In this document: in pieces, positions 32,501 through 42,550 of the stretch
Numbering within the stretch: position 1 is the stretch's first letter
How the letters are laid out: each line of letters begins with the position of its first letter
Notes under the pieces: generated by a model
Told to the model about the DNA's origin: nothing
The model's input: only the letters and a program-made list of their open reading frames with translations
Databases searched by the model: none
NCBI GenBank assembly: GCA_949987705.1
Contig: OX465282.1
Location: 99,278,404 to 99,342,403 of the forward strand
Reading direction: 5' to 3'
Length of the DNA: 64,000 nucleotides
Origin: Thereva unica
Taxonomy: Eukaryota > Arthropoda > Insecta > Diptera > Therevidae
Program-made: the position numbers and the translations under genes

Positions 32501-32999
32501 GTTAACTACGTGGTAAAGAAAATTTAAAATTTTTTTCCATAAAATAGTGTCGGCTATTTGCCTCAATTATTTCCAATAATTATTTATTTAAAATAATCTC
32601 ACAAATCCCACTTTGATTTGTTCATTATTAACATTAAAACAAATGTCAAAAAATTGTTTTTATTCTTCTTCTTCCTAACTATCGCTAACCAAGCTCCCCA
32701 GCATGGTTAAAATTTAACTACACCATGGTTAACCACAGGAGTTTTTGAACGCCAAAAAGTTATGCTCGTGGTTATGTTGTAGTTAACCACGGAGTTTTTG
32801 AACGACAAAAGTTGACCATAGTTAACCATGGTTAACCATATTAAGGTTTTTGAACGCTCTCCTGGTAGTCTGGTACTGCCTGCTTCACAGCCTTTGTTGG
32901 CTGGTTAGCGAGATTTTCTTATTTCAGGAGGCATACACTCCAACGGGACTGTGCCTCGTTAGCCCTGGAGGTTGTGATTTACTCGGCTGCCAAAAAAAT

Positions 33000-33165
33000 G
33001 AACTCATATAACATCCAAGAATGCAAACGTGAGGCTTACTGCCCCCTCCTCATGTATCGATCAGGCTACCCTTAATCTTTCATATTCTATTTCTATTGCA
33101 CCATGACTTGAACGACATGACGGACTACTGGTACAAAGGCTGACTCCTAAGCTTCATCGTACCAC
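33000..33165 (+). mobile_element. Jockey-type 3' end fragment
   Basis: It begins near the codons for YN-(S/Q)(K/E)-KR-(V/E) (ATAACATCCAAGAATGCAAA), passes the family 3' UTR block GACATGACGGACTACTGGTA, and ends CCACAAAAAAA, the poly(A) junction also seen at 17.7 kb. Confidence 0.75.
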
Positions 33166-33628
33166 AAAAAAACTCCTGTCAATGGTATTATTCTGGCTTC
33201 AGAAGAAGACTGTGGAAACTTCTTAATTCAATCTTCAAAACAGAGATCGCATAAGTTTTTCTCCGGTGGTAGAATGACTGGTATCCGTAAAAGAAACCTA
33301 TAAATTGAATTTTACTAAAAAACGCTACGAATTTTTTGAAGTGATTTCAATGTTCATATTTCTTAGGATGATTTTTACACCTGTCAGTCATTAAGTTGCT
33401 CTGCGAATTCTTCGAAAAATTCTTTGTTTGCGTCATCCGAAAACTCATTCGAGCCTAGTGGGTCGTTTCAGATGTCCTTAGTTGATCGATTAAAACCAAT
33501 AACACACCCATGGCATCTCGAGAATCGCTAGTAAACTTATATTCAGACGTTATGCTGGTTATTGTGCAGCTCGAGCTCTGTACAGAATGCGAATGTTCCA
33601 TGAGAAAATTTTCAAGTCCTTGCCGCCG

Positions 33629-35578
33629 CACAGTGGGACGACGAATTGCCTAAAACGTGAACAAAAGTCCGAAAATAAAAGTTTCGATCTAGCGATTTTC
33701 ATCTTTTGGGTTGACTACAGTATTGTTGGCACTATTAAATCCCGGAAGTAGAAACGGTTAATTGTTTTTCCTTGAAGCTGCATAGCAGGTCGAACTTGGC
33801 CATTGTTTATTTGTAAAGCGTTCGGTTCTATGGTCAATAAACGTAGTGCAAATTGAAACTTGTATAAAATTATAACGACAATACAGATTCGAAATATTGA
33901 AAATGGAGAATGTTTCTCCAGGTATGTACTAAATCTTAAATGCTTTATAACTTGTTAAGCGACGTGTTAACATTTGTTATTGAAATAAACAATAATTATG
34001 TATAATAACGAGAAAAATTTATAAAATTCAATCGAAATTAAGAGATAAGTTATGAGTTCCACGCAATACCACTAAGTCAAGTATTTTTTTATAAAATAGG
34101 CTATATTTACTTCAGGATTAAAAAAGAAAATCCAGCTACTAGCCGCAACTCTCTAAACCACATATGCAGTTGCGGCTGCTATATGTTAGCTTTATTGAAA
34201 TGTCTATAAAAGTGCGGGAAAATTCTCCATATTGTTAAATCTGCACGAAATTTGGTGGTATTATGTTATCGACGTCGGTGATCACTTTTTAAAATTCAAA
34301 ATGGCGGATTCAATATGGCGGACATAATTTTTCAAAATTTGTAGAAATAAGTTCAAAACTTGTATCTATATGTTTTTGAGCATGCTGATTACGAATCTGA
34401 TGTCAAAATTAGGAAATTCAAAGTCGCGGATATACATATACCTATAAATATTAGTTCAGTCGTCAGAGCACAATTTGAATGCAGACCTCTAACTAAATGT
34501 TAACTCACGAAACTTTTTCTAAAAAAATAGTTTTTCGTGAGTACAATATGTTAAAAAAGAGTTTCGGAAAATTGGTTGTACGCTGCTCCTAAAAACAACC
34601 CCTAAAAACAGAAAATTCCGTTTTTGGATAATATCGCTTAAACGGCGAGTCCCATCCTAAAATATTGTTTACAAAGTTTGTAGATCATTCGATTATCTGG
34701 AAAAAATGATATTATACATTTTCCCGTACGAATCGCCATTCATCAGATATTTAAAATACTCATATCCCCTAATACGCAACTTGTATCGGTCATCAGACTT
34801 TCAATAAATCCTCTGTTGGACTACGTGTCTAATATTTTCAGGGTGATTTCTGGATGGTTTTGGAGAAAAAAATTGTTCGAGAGAGGGGACTATCCCCGCT
34901 ATCCACTAAGGTACAGGCTGCTTACGAAAGAAAAAAATGTATTTTTTTAATATTTACTTAAAGTTGAATAACTCCTAAACTAATTATCGTAGAGCAACGT
35001 AAATCGGTTCGACTTTTAGGTAAATGTGTATTCCTTTATATGATATTAAGAACAGGAACGTGAGTTACTCCGTTTACAAGATATAATTGTAATTAAAAAG
35101 TGTGATCTAAATCCCAATATTCTTCGTTTTTCTCAGAAAAAATCCAATATTTTAGCATTTTGGTCATATTTTGAGCCTACAAACGGAGTGACTCAAGTTC
35201 CTGTTCTTAAAATTTTCGAATTCAAGTATCAAATTCGTATTCAGCATGCTCAAAAACATATAAATACATGTTTTGAACTTATTTATACAAATTTTGAAAA
35301 ATTATGTCCGCCATATTGGATCCGCCATTTTGAATTTCCAAATTTTGACATCAAATTCGTAATCGGCATGTCCAAAAACAACTAGATACAAGTTTTGAGT
35401 TTATTTCTACAATGTTTTAAAAATGATGTCCGCCATATTGGATTCGCCATTGTGAATTTTCAGTTTTTGACATCAAATTCGTGATCAGCGAGGTCGATTA
35501 CCCTATAATACCGAATTTCGTCCAAATTCGTCAATATTTAGACTTTTGTCCACGTTTTCGGCAATTCGTCCCACTGTG
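33629..35578. mobile_element. 1950-bp TIR element (CACAGTGGGACGAATTGCC), 5-bp target duplication
   Basis: The left end is CACAGTGGGACGACGAATTG and the right end, inverted, CACAGTGGGACGAATTGCCG; both continue AAAACGTG.ACAAAAGTC. CGCCG occurs on both sides (33624-33628 and 35579-35583). Inside, 34240-34440 and 35213-35510 are inverted copies of a repeat with TCCGCCAT(A/T)TTGGAT, ACATCAAATTCGTAATC and CATGCTCAAAAACAT. The 35213-35510 part is itself two tandem units of about 145 bp. No transposase frame is present, so it is non-autonomous. A CAGTG start with a 5-8 bp duplication would be compatible with hAT, but this is a guess. Confidence 0.75.
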
Positions 35579-35583
35579 CGCCG

Positions 35584-36257
35584 TCATCATATAATCCGTT
35601 CTCCGATGCTTGCTACTCGTTCCGCAATAGTCTCAAGTCAACTTAGCTTAAGAGGAACTACTGAGCTTCGTCATATCAGCCTAGCTTTTTTTAAAGGATA
35701 GTATACTATGGCCCGTAAACATTATCGAGGAATACCTTTAAGCAAGTGTCAAGCATTACCTATACCCGCACGCGGAGGTATGGTTAAAATGTCTGTACAA
35801 TATGAAAATTTTTAGGTTTGGCAATGCTTTTTGAACATTGCGGAAAATCTTTTGATTGACATTTCCCCCGTCTCAGTTGTTGGCATTTAATGGTAATAGT
35901 GGTGGTAGTGCGTGATTTCACACATGGTGGAAGAGTAAAATCATTATCCTAGTCTCATCCGCAGATTTTGTCTGAGATAATCTTATTTGATATTTCTGAT
36001 AAAATAACAATTGAGGCTTAACTTCGTTGATGCATATGCCCCTAAATCTTATTCTCCTATCTCGCTAATGGTCAACAATGTCCAATTCCTTGCAACCATG
36101 AGTAAATCAACCCAAAAATCCCCATTCGCACTACCATTCCTCGAACCAAGATCCAGCAGCAAATTTCTAATTCAATTGAAAAATCCAGTTTTGGCCAGTT
36201 TTCTTTTTAATTGGCACCTTTGTATCCGAAAATAGAATCCAAGAAGAGATAGCCTAA
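35584..36257. other. Spacer, nothing recognised
   Basis: No retrotransposon match, TIR pair or coding frame with sensible composition was seen. Confidence 0.35.
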
Positions 36258-36482
36258 TTAGTAGCAATGGTAATTGATTACGCGCTGTTCGACTTCAATG
36301 CCGATTTCAATCGATCTGATGTTATTGAATGCGGCCCTTTCTTCCTCCAGATAAGTGCCGATTCGTACTAAAAGCGTTTGCATGCTTTGTAGCACTTCCA
36401 TCAGATCGGCCGGTGATGTTCCGCCCGAGGGAGGGGGTAGTGATATAAAAATAACGGGGCATTCTCTGACAATCGATTCAAT
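36258..36482 (-). CDS. Candidate terminal exon of an unidentified gene
   Basis: On the minus strand, an acceptor (TTGCTGCACTTTTAG, AG at 36484-36483) is followed by exactly 75 codons ending in TAA at 36258-36260. The peptide includes VRECPVIFISLPPPSGGTSP, then ADLMEVLQSMQTLLVRIGTY, LEEERAAFNNIRSIEIGIEV and EQRVINYHCY. It is Leu/Glu-rich with heptad-like spacing (a likely amphipathic helix), and codon usage looks protein-like. The frame is closed by the TAG of the acceptor itself, as expected of an exon boundary. GC content exceeds that of its surroundings. It has no start codon of its own, and no upstream exon could be identified in the window. It may be a host exon or the last exon of a DNA-transposon accessory protein. 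No family recognised. Confidence 0.45.
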   Translation of the reverse strand: MESIVRECPVIFISLPPPSGGTSPADLMEVLQSMQTLLVRIGTYLEEERAAFNNIRSIEIGIEVEQRVINYHCY

Positions 36483-37660
36483 CTAAAAGTGCAGCAACAG
36501 TTTTTACTTAAATAGAATCGAAACGGAAACTATCATAGCAGCAACTCGCCCGACAGCAGCAGCAGCGGCAACAACATGGTCGTTAAATATTGATGCAGGA
36601 CAACGACGTCGATTCCCGGCGAGACAATTCCTTTTATTTTCGGATTACAAGGAGTATTTTTACAGGTGCAGAAGCAACAGGGATTGTCTGCGGCGCTGTC
36701 TATGAATACGATTATCCGCCGATATCCTCCGCTGTTGGCAGGCAGACGAATAGGCGATATATAAATTTGGATGTGAATTTATTATGTAGTCACGAAGGCT
36801 CTTAAAGTAATTTTTGTGAGAGTATTTATTTATTTACTAATTTCCCTCCCGGTTTTTCCAAGATGACTTTTAAGAGGCACCATGATTGCCCCCTATGCCA
36901 CGGGTTTGTTGGTTTTGAATTGGTTACGGCCACGACATGAACGTGGTTATTAATATTTCTAGGGTGTTGTTGTCGTTATCGTTAACTTAAGTATGTTCCA
37001 ACTAATGTGAAGTGAGTGATGTGTGATTATATTTTGAATGTGGTGGGTTGTAAGTGAGTTTTATTTGTAGCAAATTAGTTTCAGTATTTTGTTTTTTAAG
37101 TACTATCGGCATATTTCTATATATAGGCTAATCACCGTGATGATCAAGCAAATTTTCATGTCTTAGTAGTCAAACACTACATCTTAGGAATTAACTTTGA
37201 AGATCAGAAATGAACAAGCTAAAATTGAAGTTTGACACGACAACATAACCCTGGTTTGTGGTTATCCTACAACATCAATGCCTTCAATCCTATTACTTAA
37301 TACTCTTCTTCTTGAATGGTGACCTTGTAAAACTGGGGTCCCTTGAAGTTTCTTCTACCAGTCGTCTCTATACTAATTCACAAAAACTTGCTATACGAAG
37401 TGTTAAGGGCCCCATACGCGATCAAATTGGATGTACATCCAGATTATCATCAAATCCATGCGCATAATGAGTTTTGATCGGACGACCGGATTACAATCGA
37501 TAGTTTTGGCCCTTTAGTATATCTTCCAGCATGTCATCCATCCACCAATTTCTTGATTGTCCTGCCCTTTTCTTCCCTGTTGGTTTACCTTTGAAAATCT
37601 GAGCTATTGTTCTTTCTTCTAAGGTTCCATGAAGATTAGCTGTAGTTGCTGCATTAGCAT
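36483..37660. other. Spacer with CAG/CAA-rich patch, nothing recognised
   Basis: A GCAGCAGCAGCGGCAACAAC-type patch lies near 36555-36580. Otherwise there is no recognisable gene or repeat boundary. Confidence 0.35.
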
Positions 37661-37705
37661 TACCTATACGACATGACGGACTAGTCTAGTAGTACAAAGG
37701 GTGAT
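37660..37705 (+). mobile_element. Jockey-type 3' UTR scrap
   Basis: TACGACATGACGGACTAG and GTAGTACAAAGGGTGA match the Jockey 3' UTR block at 5.8 and 17.75 kb. Five bases (TCTAG) are duplicated. Neighbouring sequence does not match. Confidence 0.6.
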
Positions 37706-37874
37706 TGTCGGAAGCTTGTTTCTTCCACTTACAAAAATCAGTGCAGAACTGTAATTGTCATAGAGAACAACGCACACTGCCTAATTCCCCGCGACAGACC
37801 GCAGTTTAATATATTGTTGCGTTTTTACAGCTTAACCACCTGCACCCCTTTTACAGCCTTTACATCCCAGCCAT

Positions 37875-39296
37875 TGTTGATCCCATGCCAGAATTGTTGA
37901 AAGCCGATTCAAGCCTCATAGCAGATGCGCTTCAGCCAATCCTGGAAATAGCATGGAACACCTGTACCTTTCCGGAGGATTGGACGGAAGGTATCATAGT
38001 CAAAATACCAAAAAAGGGGGACCTAACAATATGCGACAACTGGAGAGGCATCTGTTTACTATCTACAGTGGGCAAAATTTTGTCCCATATATTACTAGCT
38101 AGGATAAGTGAGGCAGTAGACCGAACGCTGAGGAGGCAGCAGGCCGGATTCAGGAAGGGCCGCTCATGTATTGATCATATCAACACCTTACGAATAATAG
38201 TGGAGCAGTCTACTGAATTCCGATCCCCCCTTTACCTTGCTTTCGTAGATTTTGAGAAAGCGTTCGACTCGGTCAATAGGAGCTTTATATGGCAGGCACT
38301 ACGGTGACGTGGACTGCCTGATAAAATAATAGAATTGATAAAAGCCCTATACAACAATTCCAAATGCAGAGTTCTCCATAATGGAAAATTATCCGACAGC
38401 TTCGAGGTGAGCTCAGGAGTACGACAAGGATGCCTACTCTCGCCTTTACTATTTCTTATAGTAATAAATGACATCCTTGTCGACGCTCTAGATAGTAGAA
38501 CAGGCGGCATACAATTGTTAGACCGCCTTAAGGATCTCGACTACGCAGATGATATCTGTTTGCTGGCCCACAGACACCAGGACCTCAAAAACATGATTAA
38601 CAATTTGGCAACAGAAAGTAGTCCAGCAAGCTTAAGGCTAAATCCAACTAAAACTAAAGAAATGCGGATAAATGCAAACACCATTGAACGGACTGCGCTG
38701 AATAACCGTGACGTGGAGCTGGTCGATAAATTCTGCTACCTGGGTAGTGTTATTACCGAAAATGGCGGTGCAGAAGAAGATGTCAGTTCCAGAATAAATA
38801 AAGCACGAGGCGCATATGCATGCCTGTTCCGCATATGGAGAACAACGGAGATATCAACTAACACCAAATTGCGGCTGTTCAACTCCAACGTTAAGGCAGT
38901 ACTTTTGTATGGTTGCGAAACCTGGAAAGTCACCCAATTCATCACAGGGCGCCTACAAGTCTTGCAGGATAGAATTTCAAACGAAGAACTATGGCGCCGT
39001 GCCGGCCAAGAAAGGATAGACGACCAAATCAGGCGAAGGAAATGGAATTGGGTTGGCCACACCTTGCGACGCGAAAACGAAAATCTAGCCAAACAGGCCC
39101 TCGACTGGAATCCGCAAGGATCCCGTCGAGCCGGAAGACCTAGAACAACGTGGAGGAGAACCCTACTAGCAGAAGCCGCAACAACTGGGAGATCCTGGTC
39201 GGAGTTGAGAGCTGTCGCGCAAAACAGAGTCAGCTGGAGGGCCACTGTTTCGGCCCTATGTCCCATGAGGGATTAAAGGAGCGCAATGAATGAATG
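37875..39296 (+). mobile_element. RTE-A copy, 5'-truncated, with a perfect 13-bp target duplication
   Basis: ACATCCCAGCCAT flanks it at 37862-37874 and 39297-39309. The element starts within the RT, aligned to the codons for TPELLKADSSLIAD of the intact copy at 48 kb, and ends after the stop with AATGAATGAATG, a short tetranucleotide tail typical of RTE. Identity to the intact copy is very high. Confidence 0.95.
37885..39276 (+). pseudogene. RTE-A reverse transcriptase, truncated, with a nonsense codon and a 42-bp deletion
   Basis: Readable motifs are IPKKGDLTICDNWRGICLL, QAGFRKGRSCIDHI, AFVDFEKAFDSV, SSGVRQGCLLSPLLFLI, DYADDICLLAHRH and the C-terminal RRRKWNWVGHTLRR. By comparison with the intact copy, a CGA codon became TGA at 38305-38307 within the RRRGLPD region, and codons for AFINRCLRRILKIRW were lost near 38960, leaving GRLQVLQDRIS. 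GIHWGLLDRL became GIQLLDRL. The endonuclease domain is absent. Confidence 0.9.
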
Positions 39297-40102
39297 ACAT
39301 CCCAGCCATCCTCTGTAGAGGTGTCTTTCGATTGTTTCAGCCATGATGTCACATCAAGCCAGCGGATAAATCGGTCCACGCATGTTAGGCAGTGTGTTTA
39401 AGCATGTGAAGTTCGCAGGGGCCGACTATGTCTTTGTTGATGTGGGCCAGCTGCACTGCTTAGTGATCTTTTTCTTCTTTGATCCGTTAGCTGGCGGTCC
39501 GAGCGCGACGTCCCCGCAACGGATATACTGCTGTATTTGCCGCTGGGTCTCGAACTCCATTGACGATTCGTTTCCATTCTCGACGCCTCGATACTTGATA
39601 ATAGTTGCTTCTTTAAGTTGCCCTCGATAACGTAAAGTCACCGATATCCGACCTCTGAACTTCTTTCTCATTTAATCGATTTCATGTAAGAAAATTAATG
39701 AACAAAACCAATTTTCAAAAACGGCTTTTAAAATCAAAATTTATCTAGATTCCAAAAATAAACTTGCCATTACTCTCTTTAAATTGGAAATATGTTTAAA
39801 CAAATATTATAAATGACGGTCTCTGAGAAGGTCGCGTGAGCGTTATTCCGACCACCAAAACTCTAACTTTCGATTACCGACCAGCACTAAGCCCATTTCC
39901 GACCGGATCAAATCGCCCGCAAAATTGAACTATAGAAAATTTAAAATTTAAATTTGTGGATAGCTGACTGCTCAAAAGTTTAAAATGGTTAATAATTTAA
40001 TTCTAAAAGAATTTAATTGTACAAATAATTCCTTTTATTCTTTTTTAATCTCGAGTAATATAACAAAAATTTCTTATATATATTAACTTTTTTATAATAA
40101 AA

Positions 40103-42286
40103 TTAATGTATATTTCGAAGGGTTTTGATTTTAGGGACATCATAAGTCCCGCGATTCGTCACCATTATGGGAGCTTCTATTTTGCAGATTAACTCACTCA
40201 TCATGTACTCGCAGATATCGTCTTTCTCTGGCCATTTCCAGTAGAGACCACTCATAGTCATCGTCTGTATTTTTAATTTTTCATTGATGATGTCAAGTAC
40301 TGTCCCGGGAAAATACTCGCCTTCATAGTTTACTATGACAAAATCTCCGATTTTATATGTTGGTTCTTCTGGCTCGATATTTATTAGCAGTTCCTCTGAT
40401 TCGAATTCCAATCTTTTGCTGGTTTTTAGATTTCTTTTTTCAGCTCGTCTTTTTTTCAAATCTTCTTGTTGAACTTTTTCAACGTTGATCCTGTTTTGGT
40501 ACTCCATGTATTCATCGCTAGTAGCCACGGTTGGGGTCATTTTTTGCGTTTTCCCCGTCATCTTCTTTTTTTCTTTAATCTCTGGCCAATAGATAGCATT
40601 CCTGAAAGGTGAAGAATACTGACTAGAATTAATTATTTCGACCGGTTTCATTGGTGTCTTTCTTTGGACATTTTCTGCAATCGGCAAAATAATATTCACT
40701 TCTCCATCCGGGCTGATAGAAGCTTCTATGCAGTTATTATTGTTTATCCAAATATCTTCATTAATATCAATTTCCATTAATGACACTCCATTTTCGTGCT
40801 CAATATTGTCACCTATTTCAATAGCTGGTTTATTCTCGTGTTGTGGTTTGTTGTTGGACTCCCTTAAACTGTGCCAAAAATTGTAAAAGGCTTTATATTC
40901 TATTTCACCGTCCCAGTCACCTTGGGTAGATTTAAATTTTTCTAAAATGTTTGGGTCTAATCTTTTTTCAATTTCTTCTGCCAATCGTAAATTTGAGCAG
41001 TCTTCAACTATATCACTGATTTCACTATGTTCTCGCGGTGCTGTATCTATATTTTCGCTGTTCACTAACGGTTCAGATGGTGAAGCGTTGACATTTTTTA
41101 CCAATTTGGTATAGTCGATATTATTTCCATCGAACGGGAAGATACCACATGCCCGGAATGCACTACTGACTAAATCCGCAGTTACTACTTCTTCGACGCA
41201 CGGTTTCAAAATATTTGCAAACTCTTCCCTTTGCAGTTTTTGACCTGTATTTTTCATGCGCCATTGCGTAATACTCTTTCGCCAAGCACTTTTTAAAGGG
41301 AAAAAAATACCCACGTCCAAGGGCTGCAAACGATGTGTTGAATTAGGATAAAAAGCCGTCAAAATTATGCCTTTTTCCTTACACAGTTTGGTGATGTGGT
41401 AGTTGATGTGTGACGAATGATTATCGATGAAATATATCACAGGAAGCTGGATTTTATTTTCAATAATCCAAGGATAAAATACGTTGGCGATATACTCATA
41501 AAAAGCTTCGCTAGTCATCCAACCTGACTCTGTGTGTCCAATACCCCATTTTTTAGGATATTTCGAAAGAATAGTCGATGGTACTCTTTTTTTATAAGGA
41601 AAGATGACCGTAGGTGGTGGGATAGCACCGTCAGCACTCACTGTCATTAAAACAGTTAGGCATTCTTTTTCATCGTTCACATTTCTGGAATAAACTTTCT
41701 GAGACCCTTTTCTCACTAGCACTTGTTTGTGTTTTGGCGATAAGTAGAATCCGCTTTCATCACTGTTAAAAATTCGACTAGGATCCTTCACGACTTCCGA
41801 GTAATTATTCTTTTCCAGGTAGGCAGTAACTCGTGAAAACCAATCCTTTATATTTTGTTCTGTTACAGCAGCTCTAGCCATAGTTAAGCCTTGTGGTACA
41901 CGGTCAGATATTTCCGGATGTCGAGCACGAAAACCTTTATACCATTTGTAACCTGGCACTCCATTTTTAAAAGGGGTTTCACGTTTTAAATAAGCAATTA
42001 ATTTAGTGACAGACTCCAATAATTGCAATTTTGTAACAGGAAATCCTCTTTCGCCCATTTCGATGATCCATTTCACAAGAGTATCTTCTTCACTGCTGGT
42101 TAAAACTGTTGGTGCTCCAGTATTTCCAGATCCTTTATATTTATTTTTTAATTTATCAATGAGTGTAGTCTTCGGAACTTTGAACGTCGCAGATGCCTTA
42201 CGGATACTCATAACACTCGACTTGATCGCGGTTAACGCCTGTTCGAGAGCTGCACTTGAATAATTAATCCGCTTAAAAGGCGCCAT
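40103..42286 (-). CDS. pogo/jerky-type transposase, 727 aa
   Basis: The start is the ATG at 42284-42286 (MAPFKRINYSSAALEQAL). Residues ~8-50 form a psq/CENP-B-N helix-turn-helix (SIRKASATFKVPKTTLIDKL). Residues ~80-160 form the CENP-B type second DNA-binding domain (GYKWYKGFRARHPEIS). Residues ~165-350 form the DDE_1 catalytic domain with NSDESGFY (D176), YFIDNHSSH (D288) and HRLQPLDVGIF (D324), so the DDD triad is complete. A Lys/Glu-rich linker follows, and residues ~650-727 hold a small domain with YKIGDFVIVNYEGEYFPG and the end RGTYDVPKIKTLRNIH. No frameshift or internal stop. AATAAA lies 65 bp after the stop (40034-40039, minus). It could be active or domesticated, but the TIRs and TA duplication show it is part of a transposon. 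Confidence 0.92.
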   Translation of the reverse strand: MAPFKRINYSSAALEQALTAIKSSVMSIRKASATFKVPKTTLIDKLKNKYKGSGNTGAPTVLTSSEEDTLVKWIIEMGERGFPVTKLQLLESVTKLIAYLKRETPFKNGVPGYKWYKGFRARHPEISDRVPQGLTMARAAVTEQNIKDWFSRVTAYLEKNNYSEVVKDPSRIFNSDESGFYLSPKHKQVLVRKGSQKVYSRNVNDEKECLTVLMTVSADGAIPPPTVIFPYKKRVPSTILSKYPKKWGIGHTESGWMTSEAFYEYIANVFYPWIIENKIQLPVIYFIDNHSSHINYHITKLCKEKGIILTAFYPNSTHRLQPLDVGIFFPLKSAWRKSITQWRMKNTGQKLQREEFANILKPCVEEVVTADLVSSAFRACGIFPFDGNNIDYTKLVKNVNASPSEPLVNSENIDTAPREHSEISDIVEDCSNLRLAEEIEKRLDPNILEKFKSTQGDWDGEIEYKAFYNFWHSLRESNNKPQHENKPAIEIGDNIEHENGVSLMEIDINEDIWINNNNCIEASISPDGEVNIILPIAENVQRKTPMKPVEIINSSQYSSPFRNAIYWPEIKEKKKMTGKTQKMTPTVATSDEYMEYQNRINVEKVQQEDLKKRRAEKRNLKTSKRLEFESEELLINIEPEEPTYKIGDFVIVNYEGEYFPGTVLDIINEKLKIQTMTMSGLYWKWPEKDDICEYMMSELICKIEAPIMVTNRGTYDVPKIKTLRNIH

Positions 42287-42550
42287 GACTATTGATTTCA
42301 AAAATTAATGAAATTCTTATAGTGGTTGACAAGGAATATAATTACCCAACGGTGAAAACAATTTTCCAATAATGGTCCGAAGAATATAATTTATCGATAA
42401 ATAATTGAGTTCCGCACTAACACGAGACTTGTCTAACGACTAACTTAATTCAATTTGAAATTTTTACTCAAACAAAATAATTTTTGATCCTAACGGTATT
42501 TTTTTCCGTTGAATGTTTTTTTATTTTTACTTGCTTAGGATCTACACAGG

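Larger units (their letters stand above)
30574..32861. mobile_element. TIR element (GAGCGCGTTCAAAAACC) interrupted by RTE-C
   Basis: The left end GAGCGCGTTCAAAAACCTTA pairs with a right end that reads GAGAGCGTTCAAAAACCTTA inverted. CTG flanks both sides (30571-30573 and 32862-32864), although CCTGG/CCAGG may simply extend the TIR. The interior repeats GGTTTTTGAACG and GTTAACCATGGTT in both orientations. Without RTE-C the element would be about 480 bp. Confidence 0.7.
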
